DNA of 64,000 bases, taken from positions 313,074-377,073 of the forward strand of contig NMRA01000194.1 in the NCBI GenBank assembly GCA_002633005.1. Reading direction: 5' to 3'. This stretch comes from Phoronis australis (Eukaryota > Phoronida > Phoronidae). The notes beneath the pieces are model-generated. The model was not told the origin of the DNA. It was given only the letters and a program-made list of their open reading frames with translations, and searched no databases. Shown one piece after another: positions 24,631-36,400 of this stretch (position 1 is its first letter; the number at the start of each line of letters is the position of its first letter). The translations under genes and the position numbers were made by a program.

Positions 24631-27600
24631 TACGGTAAAGTCGCGTGATTTTCGGACACTGAAAATTAATTCCAATAGAAAAAATTCATTCTTGGACGAA
24701 TCTCGCGAAATATCATTTTGTGGTGTCCGAATTTGGCGGACCTCCAAATTTGGGTTTCCGCTAGTGTCCGAATTTCGTGGGTGTACATTATTTCGATGAG
24801 CGGTCGTAGTATCAACAATGCTGGCTCGGTCATTTGATAGCAGTATAATTGCAGGTAAATGAGACTCAAATGGTCTGAGCGATTAATTTTTGAAAATCTG
24901 GCTTTCCCAATAAGAAATGTGCGTCGTCGACGCACAAAGACCGTTCCCAACAAGTGTTGGTTCTTCTTTTCAAAGATGTGCTTTCTCAATATGAAATATT
25001 CGGCTTGCATTGCCGATGCTCAAAAACCGTTCTCGGCAAGAGACGGAATCTTTTCAAAACTGCGCTATCTCACTTGAAATATCGGCCGGGCTGCGTTGTG
25101 AAGAGTCTTCCTGGTGACAAATATGGGCTTTTCAATGAGTGGGTCTGGTTTGCGTTGTTGACGCACATGAAACGTTACAGACAACCGATTCTCTTTTGTA
25201 AAAATGCGTTTTCTCAATAAAAAATGTCGAGTTTGCGCTGTCAACGCATGGTTTCCCAATAAAAAGCTGGACTTGCGTATTCGGCGCACAAAGAGGGTTC
25301 CCGACCATCAAAACATGCGCTTTCTCAATTTTAACGAATTTTGCATTAAACGTAACAGTAATGGATGTGGGAACGAGTTCAGTGAAGAAAGTGACGAACA
25401 ATGACAAGAACATAGCATATATTTATGTTTGTTAAACGTATCCATGCATTGTCTGCTGGTTACAAACCGAAACGCAAGTTAACTCTGACACGTTTATTTC
25501 CATATTATCTGAAAGCTCAGTTTCAACATAAAAACTTTGATTGAACAATTACCCAAAACAGATTAAAAAGACAATCATGATAATAAAACGAGTAGTTTCT
25601 CATCTACTCGTGATCCCCATTTGTCGTCCTGGTAGTCGTCTGAATTGTTGAAGAAGCGCTGTCGTTCTACATGTTTAGGCCTACTGCAAACGATGGGAAT
25701 GCGTCGACTAGTACAGTGCTGCGCGGCTGAAGACACGATTAACTAACATATTGTATATATAAGGGCGTTGACTAGAAAGCAAATGCAATTTCAAATGCTA
25801 CCAACATCAAATTCACCCAACCGTTTTTTTACAATTAAAACCTTTCTCATCCACAGCCTTTGAAACGCCCGATATTAACTCAGTGATACACTGGCGCGTC
25901 TTCATGCAACTGAGGTGACCTAACACATCTGGGTTCGCTTACGTTTTCAACCACAGTGAAAACTCTGACTTGTGAAATCTGTTTGTGGATGAAATGAAAC
26001 TGATAATCGTTAGCATTTTCTGATAATCTGCGAGGAAGATAACAGGGCCGTTTCTTCTGGTCGTCACCAGTTTAGCGCCGTCCACGGTCATCACCAATTT
26101 CGCGCAGCTCAGTCTCCCTCAGTCACTACTAATTTACGCCGCCACCCCTCCCCCCCTCGGCCTCCTGCTGCACACCAATGTCGATTTTGTGCCACTAATT
26201 CTAAGGGAGTCTGCTTGGTGCAACCCCCTGCCAAGACCGTTGTTGCGCACGTTGATACAATAGGCTACTGGGCAGATCACGACTGTTAGAAGAATCGACT
26301 AGTGACGACCTGAAAAGAAAAACGAAAGCACTCAATTTGGGACAGGTGAACTCATGAAGGACGTAAACCAGGCAATTCAAGAACCGGTCTACTATTTATA
26401 TACTTAATTTTCTTTCTTAATATACATTTAACCAATTACAATTCATCTATGTCGACCGTTTTCATTTCATTGCGTCATATATTTGCTACAGTTACGGAAA
26501 ATAGTTCTTCCCACAGGTCTCTGCTGATGGACACTACACACTTCTGCTAACATTTAAAGTATGAACAGTCGCGAGTTTACTGAAGTCTCATTATAAGTAC
26601 AGAAATGTTGTTGAAGAATAACAGTGACTATCTGAAGACAGGAATACATAACAAAATAAAATATGGAAGCACCAAACAAAAATCAAAACAACACTTACCT
26701 GTTGCAATAACGCCTTAAATGCGAACGTACTGACCGACTTGCATGAACGGAATGTTAGTTGAACATGTTAGTAGAACAAAACTGTCTCAATGAAATTTTC
26801 ATGGTTTACAGGTTTAAGAAGATCCACCGTAAATTTCCGTATATAAATCCAGAAGAAAATATGGCCAATTTGCGTATCTTAAATTTTTTCCTAAAATATA
26901 CCTAGGATGCATATCTGAGAATAAAAATGCATGCTTGAAATCTAAAAATAATGCTATTCCCACTAGGATATAATTAGGGTGAGCTACAGTATTTATACTG
27001 TGTTCGTGTATTCGGCATTGCTGAGTATAGGCCCTGGTGTATTTTTACATAAGACGTTTGGTTTCCCCAACTTATATACGGAAATCGCTGGTAATACTTC
27101 CCAAAATTATTTACCCTTGCTGCAAGTAAGGCATCACCTCGGGTAAAAATAGAACAATAATAATTAGCAATGTAACAGTCAACACAATTAAACACACTTA
27201 CAGCTGAAATGCCTCTAAAACTATATTAAGTAATACAAAAAACATGGTCTGTAGTTTAAGATCACGTTTCTTTTTTGTCTCAAAACTATCAACTGAAGGC
27301 GGTAACATGGACAAGAAGGCAAGGTCCTGTGGAAAGTAGATATCGAACTCCGGGTCGGAAACACTTATCAGGTTCCAAGCCCGTTGCATCGGACTCCAGG
27401 TCCTGTATTCTTGTTAGCCTACCCCTAGGACCACAAGAAGCAACGACTACCAAATCTGATTCAACTGACTTGTCATTTTTCGAAATGATTGGTGGAGGAT
27501 TTTCTTAGCCGCCGCAGACAGAGAGTGCCACAGGGTCCCGGTGTCCTTGTCGGGATTCATCTTAATCTCGGGACACCATGGAGTTCAGGGTGTTGTACCT

Positions 27601-28959
27601 CAGACGGTACAGGGTGTGAATTAACAAGACCACAAGTACACAGACCAGTGGATGAGCAAGCAAAATTGGGTCGCCGCAAGTTAAATCTTTTTTAGGTTTA
27701 CATCTGGGGTAAAGCTCGTAACGCTAGAACTTCGCTAAAAAGCAAGAATTCATGAAATTACCTGATGTATTGTGTTTTTGAATTGAAAGCGTGATTTTGG
27801 CTAGATTTTTGTATTTCCCAAGACAGCTACTGAACTCTACCCTAGTCTGCGACCAGGGGCGCAAGGGTGAGAATCTCACGAACACGCTAGACTGAAGACG
27901 TCGAGACGTTTGGTGAGGCATTGCAAACGAAGCACACGATCACACTATCTTCTTTAGCGAGATTCTTGCATCTGCGATGCTTATCAGAGAGCAACAGACA
28001 ATTTGTAAGGGTAATGAAACGTGGTTACGTGGATGTACATTAGTTTTTGATATGTGTTATAGCACACCGGCGCTTACACAACATAGGACAGGGATGCAAT
28101 GTCTCTGTAACAATTGCGTGTGCGCCGCGCCCCTTTCTGAGTGCTGGGCCTTGCACTATGTTTGATTTTTAACCAGCTTTACTTTGGCTCCGTCTCATTC
28201 GGCTGCTGCTGTTCACTATCTACACTACTTTGAACGCGCGATATCCTACGGACAGACTTAGCTGTGGCCTATTGTGAATGGGGGCCTAAACAAAAAATAT
28301 TTCTCATCACGTCAAGAATAAAATCGGGACACGTCGCCGGAGATTTTAGCCACTAACAAGGGCATTTGCAAAGGCCAGGACGTTTTAAAAATAAAAACGT
28401 TTCGTAAACACGCAAGTTGATGTCAGGCGTGCAAGTTCAATGTCACAGTCCGAAGTCGAACAACACGGTCTAATTAAACCAGAGCACATGTTACGCTACA
28501 ACGAAAAACTGCAGCCTTCGGTGTATTTCCCATTTGTATTTTCATCAGAAATTTTCGTCATGCGGGACTCGGTGACTCTTTCCATAGCTAAAGCGCCAAA
28601 CACAAGCTAAACGCAAGACAATCCAGTAACGGTCATGACATCGTCAAGACAAGGTAAAAATTACAAAGCCCGTTACACCAATTCTCAGATTCAAGCCTTA
28701 TAGAGTAGTAATCATCCGTTGAACGCTTTAGTGACACGGGAGTTGCGTCAATCCCAAATTAGCGTTTCTAAAATTTTCCTTGTCCGAAAGTCGCGGGGCA
28801 AAAATCCGACGTTTATGACATTGTCCGAAGTTCGAAGATCATTAAAAAACAGTTTTTGGACCTTGTACGAATTTCGTGGACTATGAAAAACTCATTTCGG
28901 AAATATTTATTCTTGGTCGAAAATGGCGGGCCGTCCGAAAATCACGCGACTTTACCGTA
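24631..28959 (-). mobile_element. 4.33-kb TIR element, left copy (inverted relative to 35261-39583)
   Basis: Both ends carry the same 27-bp inverted repeat, starting TACGGTAAAGTCGCGTGATT and ending in CGGAC. TTCGGACA-like motifs recur within about 200 bp of each end. The copy at 35261-39583 is its reverse complement along the full length; several translated frames of 60-93 codons are identical or differ by one residue, so both copies are young. No frame exceeds 114 codons and none resembles a transposase, so it is presumably non-autonomous. Its flanks show no convincing target duplication. Superfamily unknown. Confidence 0.9.
24889..25350. repeat. One-sided array of degenerate palindromic units (left copy)
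   Basis: About six units of 60-85 bp share the order TTTTCAAAA, TGCGCTTTCTCAAT, a short palindrome of the type TGCGTYGNCGACGCA, and ACCGTTCCCGNCAAG. Clear palindromes are GTGCGTCGTCGACGCAC, TTGCGTTGTTGACGCAC and TTGCGCTGTCAACGCA. The array sits about 260-720 bp from the outer end and has no counterpart at the inner end. Confidence 0.75.
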
Positions 28960-30264
28960 TACTCTAGTGGCCAGAAATGGTTACTTAGAAAACTTTGGTT
29001 ATATAAGGTTTTTTGTTGTATCATGTTTAGGTTGAAGTATTTTAGCTGGGTTGTAATATTGACCACTTTGAACATTTTTATTTGTTCAAATTAAAGACAC
29101 CATTTCCAAAATTCTTATTTACTTGTAAATTCCTTAACAAGCACTGCAAGTAGATTCACCCAGTAAATTTAATGAAGCTACATTGAGAATTTGTAAGTTG
29201 AGATATCCATTATTTATAATTCTGCTTATGCTTGTGGCAGCTGTGGTATTAGGTACTACTGGTAAATTATATTGATATTTGAACCCACCTTTTCTGCGGT
29301 CTTATTAATTCAACGAAATCTGGTGTGTAGCTTGTTGCCTGATAAATTTCCATAATTTATGCAAATAAATCGTCCATTATGTTTCTGCTCACACCTTTAA
29401 AATAATAGCTTTCTTGGTTCTGATTTGCACCCGATTCATTTCAAAACCTACGCCTCACTGTTTAAAAAAGCACTCCCAAGCATAATTGTTGTGATTTTTT
29501 TCAAAAGCGTATCTAAGCTATTTTTTATTGCATTGGCGTGGCAACTCCGTGGCATTCCCGTCTCTCATGACCTTAGAGTAACTTGGTTTTGACTCGGGTA
29601 TTGCGTACACCTGTTAGGGAATATTTAAGGCTACAAAATACCCAATGTGTTGCGAATGACATGCGGCTTATGTGCGACGAGTTTACTGCATTATTACTGA
29701 TTGACGTTTTGTGTTGACTGTACTGACTTTTTCACAACAATGACTTCCCTTGTTTCATTTTCAAGGTTCTCTTACACTGCCGTGAATGCCCACAGTTCTT
29801 CAAAATATTGTCTGTTATTGGTACTTGTAACACAGAACTTGAATGTGGAAAGCATCATTTTGTTGCTATCTGTCATTTTTGACGAAACGAGAAAACAAAA
29901 TTTCACATATCCGCCATAATGCGTCCTAAAGTTGTAAGATTTTAACGTTGTATTTTTGAGTACCAGCCGTGGCAAGGATGTAGCTTGCTGTGGACGAGAT
30001 TTTCCTGTCAAGTGGCATTTGTTCTACACAAACTGGAGTTGGCATCTGACCCGATGAACCTGATGACTCATGTTAAATTTGCTTTTTCTTACCCAACCCT
30101 GACTTTTCTGAGAGGAGTGGGCATGGTATGTTATGCTTATTTAGCAGTGTGCAAGTGATATCAACACCACTACACCTCGATAAATAATTTGTGTAATAAT
30201 TTAAAGAAGCATTTCTTTTTGAGCCACTATGTTATTACTGCCCTAAAAGATCTGTTTATTGCAG
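28960..30264. other. Upstream of the MGAT5 start exon; no feature recognised
   Basis: Probably 5' intron, because the start-codon exon is preceded by a splice acceptor. No leader exon, promoter motif or coding homology could be identified. Confidence 0.4.
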
Positions 30265-30411
30265 GGAATGGCTCGACCTCGACTATTGCCATGTATTAGG
30301 TCACAACGGAGAGCCTATTTGCTCCTGTTCGCTGGGTTCTTCATATCAGTCTGCATCATGAACCTGACTATAAGTGCACTCCATTACCAACGCTCAAGTA
30401 AAGCCGTCAAG
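30265..30411 (+). CDS. MGAT5: MGAT5 exon with start codon (residues 1-48)
   Basis: The acceptor tctgtttattgcag precedes GGA and then ATG at 30268, so only three untranslated bases lie in this exon and the rest of the 5' leader must come from one or more upstream exons. The translation starts MARPRLLPCIRSQRRAY and runs into the hydrophobic segment LLLFAGFFISVCIMNL, giving a basic tail plus signal anchor, typical of type II Golgi enzymes. The donor is caag/gtaagg at 30412, phase 0. The exon lies between two oppositely oriented 4.3-kb transposons. Confidence 0.85.
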
Positions 30412-33400
30412 GTAAGGAACTCAGCATCATATGTGGCACTCACATGCTGTCCAGTCACAAGGTAGACCTGTTGTCTGATCTGTTGACTTAAAAAATTCTC
30501 ATGTGAACCCTCGTCAGTCATCTGATCTACTTTCTTATAGTCTGTCCCCAAATTTTCCGACAGATCTGCCGTCTTACTTTGAGAAAGCTACACTTGAACG
30601 ATAGAACTTGTGGTTAGGCTGTTTGCCTGATGTAATCTAACCATATCATTTGCATTATGTACATAATGTAACACCATACGACAAATGCTTAAAAAGGCTA
30701 CAAACCCACATTCTATATAATTATATGATTTTGGCAGATAGTATAGTTATTTGGAATCAATAACTCTCCATAGTGTCCGCTCATACCTTCACATTGATCT
30801 CTGGTGTGGAGGGCTTTGTCCAGGATTTCCAGGTTGTTGTGTCCAAATTGTAGTTCCCAATTTTTCAGAGCATCCATGACTATTGGCGCCTGACACCGTT
30901 TTTCGCGACCCCTAGTCAACTTTGCATTACTACAGATAAGTGGGGTTCATGTGCGGAAATAAAGTACTCAAGTTTTAGATCATACTAATAAACTTTATTC
31001 ACAGTAAGGCACAGACTTTGACAATATTTACAGTATTTGCAGAGACAGAACTTGCATCAAACGGAACAAATATTTTCATGAGTCTAGATACTCTAAACCA
31101 GACACACTGATTTTAAAATTATCCAAAAGCCCACTTTTAGAGAAAAAAAAAATCATAAGGTATTCACATATAAACAGCAGAGTAGTTTGCTATTTGTACC
31201 TGAATAGTTTCTAATTTGAATAGCAGAGTTGTTTGCCAACAGCCTTAGTTTGCTGTACACCTGCACAGTCACTGTAGATATAAGGGAATGATGTCTGTTT
31301 TGAAATATGTGATATGTCTCACAGAATTCAATTGATTGTTCTTTTGTCCATTCCGAGCATCTGGAAGTTATTTCAAAATCTTCCACAAAAACGGTAGCTC
31401 ACTGCCAAACCAGTTACGAAAACATGCCGTTGAAAGCCCAAACATAGACTCCTTCCTTGAATTGGGGGATGTTATAATAAAACAATTGTCTTCCACAATC
31501 GATCAAGAAAAAAACTGGTTTTCAAACCCCAACAATGTGATAATTACAGATATATTACTAATATATGATGATGAAAACTGACGTATTGATCTCCTTTTTG
31601 TGAAAAATAACTGTATATGAATGAGTTCTCTGAGCATTTCCATTGTGTATAAAGTTCACTTAATGTCTGTGGTTACAACTGAGTGGCAACAGATGTCTCA
31701 TTTGGAAATTAATCCCGCATTACTTGCACCCTCATATTAATTCAGGAAGTGTGTGATATCATTTAAAGCTAATACCTTACTAGCTGGAACTCAGTGCTAC
31801 ACACATGTACTAGCTAGTGTTGGGGAATCGACTTTCACTGTGTTTACGCTAGACATGAGAAATTGCTATTATGATGGAATAATTAACTTGCATACTATAA
31901 AAGGGAACAGCATTGTGATAATTTCAGGTGAATAACCTCGCCAGGAAGCATGTGCTTCCAGTCAAATTTTCTGCAAAATTCCAGAATTGTACTCGGAAAA
32001 GGCACATTTTCTCTGAAATCAGAAAGATTGCAGAATTTAATTTTCTACTCAACACAAATCTGACTTCACATGAACATGTTTCCTTGTACTAGAATTTAGC
32101 ATTGTTGCAGGAAAGATAAAGCATTATCAGCATGGTCAGATTTCATTTCACATAAATATTAATGAACAGATCTCAAAATGCGCCGACATATTTATGTGAT
32201 ATGTGGGTGCACATTGCCGTCATCTCTGTCCCAGTGTCTGCGGCTGTATCTCCTAAATCCCTTGTAGGAACTTATTGAAATTTGGCAGGTGTTTTTCTAT
32301 AGGGTTGACGACAGAGGGCGACAAGTTTCGGACCGACCCAAATACCACTGTGCCTCCTAGTGGCAATTCTAGTTTTTTACGTTTACATCTGTATCTTTAA
32401 AGGTCCTCAACCGATTTTCATGAAATTTGGCACATAGGCATCTATTAATGAGATGACGTTATCCTCACGTTTACAGATGGATTCGAGGCATTTTGCGCCA
32501 TCTAGTGGCCACTTTTACTATTTTTGAGTCCGTTTTTGGCATCCATCCCTCTATCAACCAAACCACTCTAAGGATGATTGCGAAAATTGGCATGTATGTT
32601 CTTACTATGAAGAGGATGGATGACGATGCTTTTCCGACGACTTCCACTACTGTGGCATCTCCTAGTGGCAGTTTTGTTTGTTTTTGTGCCCATGGCTGTA
32701 TCTCCTAAACGCTCCACAGGATCTTCATTAAATGTTGCAAGTGTGTTTATATGAAGTTAACAACGAACGATGACGACGACTTTTGGACAGATTGGACTAC
32801 AGGTGTGCCCCCTAGTGGCAATTTTATTTTTTACGTTTACCACTGTATCTTCAAAGGATTTCTATAAAATTTGGCACATAGGCATCTAATAATGAGATGA
32901 CGCTATCATCTTGTTTTCGGATGAATTCGAGGTATTTTGCGCTACCTAGTGGCCATTTTTTACTGTTTCGAGTCTTATTTTGGCATCCGTCCCTCCATCA
33001 ACCGAACCACATTAAAGATGATTGTGAAAATAGGCACGTATGTTGTCACAATTATGAGGACAGTTGAGGACGATTTTCCGACTTCGACTACTGTGGCGCC
33101 TCCTAGTGGCAGTTTTGTTTGTTTTTGCGCCCGTGGCTTTATCTCCTCAGTCCTCTGCAGAAAGTTTATTAAAGTTAACAAGTGTATTTAGCGGTATATG
33201 ACGTTGACAACAGAAGACGACAACTTTCAGACGGATTCGATGAACCTTTGTCCCCAAGTGGCAATTTCATTTTTTCCGTTTTGCTAAAATTTCTTGATGG
33301 ATTTTAATGAAATGTGGTAAGTAGGTTTCTGTTAAAAAACGGTGACATTTTCCAGTTGTGTGATGGATTCGAAATATTTTGCACTATCTAGTGGCCATTT

Positions 33401-36400
33401 TTATGATACAAATAAACACCCTAGAAGCACACCGTTTGCAGTTCATTCGTTGGTGCATTTCAACGCTCCGCATTGCTCTTGTTTATTTTGTGTAGCTTTT
33501 AAGATGAAAACTGATATTTTCATAAAAATCATTAATTAAAGCCTCAATTTTTGACTGTATCTTATTCAAAAACAAGCCCATTTAGTCTGGAGAACAATGT
33601 GGATAGCATAGTTTCAGTCTGCTATAAAGCTGTTTTTGAGTTTCCATGTTGGCAAAATTTGGAAATGTTGTCACTCATAAATATAACTTTTAATGTGGAG
33701 GTAAAAGTTAATAATGAAATTAATTACAGCATGAACAGCTAAACCATTAATGGGCTGGTAAATTTGTATTTATAATTTACGGCTTAAAAATCAAAGTGAT
33801 CTGACATTAGATTGCCAATCACAAAAAAGACAGGAGGTTGTTAGTTTTAAAATATTTTATTTAAAACATAAACGTTTTTACAAACAACAAACTTCTTGAG
33901 CAAAATTGAGGTTTATAAATAAATGAGTCAGAGTATCACTTTCCAAATCACTGTGAAGACAGGTTTTACACGAAATAATAAAAATGTAATAATAGAGTAA
34001 ACGCGGCGTGCATTAGCAGGTAGTTCAGGAGATAGACTTACTGGAATTATAGCCGTCAGACTTAAATAAGTAATGTGCGTACAACTGGACTCAAGCCAGG
34101 ACACTCTGAAAGAAGCGTCTTCTCACCAGAGGTACCGTATACACCCAAGACAGCCTTCAAAACTGCCCAGAGTCATATGACTAGTACTCCAGCTCACCAT
34201 AATGAAAACAACACACACACAGGGATGAACACAGTGGTAGCACCGCATGATGCCACAAGAGAGAATACTACATTCACAACAATACTGATTACAACCCCTT
34301 GTTAATATGGACATCAACAAAAGCAGAAAAGTAAATATTTACCAGCTGTATAAGGTGCCAGACCTGTCCAAAATGACCTGGGCCCGGTCTCTATTCTTTG
34401 TACTCGAAACAAACTCGAAACTATTTTTGGCAATTTCTCTGCTCCTTTTGTGCGAACTTAAGATAATTGGTTATCAGACTGTGCTCGAATACATTATAGT
34501 TTATGCATAGGAGTTTCTAGTTCAAGTTTGCCCTTGAAGACCCTTATATTCGTGCTACAAACTCGAGAAAAAACTTGAAATTTCGAGTTCAAACTCGAAC
34601 TTATTGCTTTAATATTGGGTTTACAAACTGTGAACTAAGGGCAATAAATTATCTACGTAAGTTATTGTGTACTCGAGCATAGAATAATAGACACTTATCT
34701 TGAGTTCACCCAAAAGTAGATTAGAAAATGCCAAACCTAATTTTGAGTTCCATTTCGAGTAAAAAGATTGGAGACCAGGCCCTGGTACCAATATCCTAAA
34801 TGTGCAGTATCACAGCATAAAAATGAGATTTTTATTTCTGCTGCTATGCAGTTACTAACTACTGTGTATTACACTATGTATTGCAGGAAGAACTTAACAT
34901 GGAAACTTGCATATCTATTATATATCTATAAAATAAAAAATAAAACATCTAAAAAATACTACAGAGCACAACTAAACATAAAAGCATCCACAATCTCTCT
35001 GTCATATAAAACATACGTCTTACAAAATATACAACACGGAGTACACAAATCAGGTTAGCAACTTGGTCTACAAAATACGATTGCCAGTAAGAAGATCTAG
35101 GTCAGCACTATCAAATTTGTTTAACGAATATTCTATAGCTAACCAAAGGACAAAACTCATTTGTATCTACGGCATCAGGAAATGATGGACTCGCATCTAC
35201 AGTACCTCAGTAAATGCACTCAAGCCCAGGCGTGCGTTCAGTAGATGCTAGGACCTATGCTACGGTAAAGTCGCGTGATTTTCGGACGGCCCGCCATTTT
35301 CGACCAAGAATAAATATTTCCGAAATAAGTTTTTCATAGTCCACGAAATTCGTACAAGGTCAAAAAATGTTTTTCAACTATCCCCAAATTTCGGACAATG
35401 CCATAAACGTCGGATTTTTGTCCCGCGACTTTCGGACAAGGAAAATTTTTAGAAACGGTAATTTGGGATCGACACAACTCCCGTGTCACTAAAGCGTTCA
35501 ACGGATGATTACTACTGTATACGGCTTGAGTCCGAGAATCGGTATAACGGGTTTGTAATTTTTACCTTGTCTTGACGATGTCACGACCGTTACTCGATTG
35601 TCTTGCGTTTAGCTTGTGTTTGGCGCTTTAGCTATGAAAAGAATCGCCGAGTTCCGCATGACGGAAATTTCTGATGAAAATACAAATAGGAAATACACCG
35701 AAGGCTGCAACTTTTCGTTGTAGCGTAACATGTGCTCTGGCCGTGCTGTTCGACTTCCGACTGTGACATTGAACTTGCACGCCTGACATCAACTTGCGTG
35801 TTTACGAAACGTTTTTATTTTTAAAACGTCCTGGCCTTTGCAAATGCCCTTGTTAGTGTCTAAAATCTCCCGACGACGTGTCCGGATTTTATTCTTGTCG
35901 TGATGAGAAATATTTTTTGTTTAGGCCCCCATACACAATAGGCCACAGCTAAGTCTGTCCGTAGGATATCGCGCGTTCAAAGTAGTGTAGATAGTGAACA
36001 GCAGAAGCCGAATGAGACGGAGCCAAAGTAAAGCTGGTTAAAAATCAAACATAGTGCAAGGCCCAGCACTCAGAAAGGGGCGCGGCGCACACGCAATTGT
36101 TACAGAGACATTGCATCCCTGTCCTATGTTGTGTAAGCGCCGGTGTGCTATAACACATATCAAAAACTAATGTACATCTACGTAACCACGTTTCATTACC
36201 CTTACAAATTGTCTGTTGCTCTCTGATAAGCATCGCAGATGCAAGAATCTCGCTAAAGAAGATAGTGTGATCGTGTGCTTCGTTTGCAATGCCTCACCAA
36301 ACGTCTCGACGTCTCTTCAGTCTAGCGTGTTCGTGAGATTCTCACCCTTGCGCCCCTGGTCGCAGACTAGGGTAGAGTTCAGTAGCTGTCTTGGGAAATA

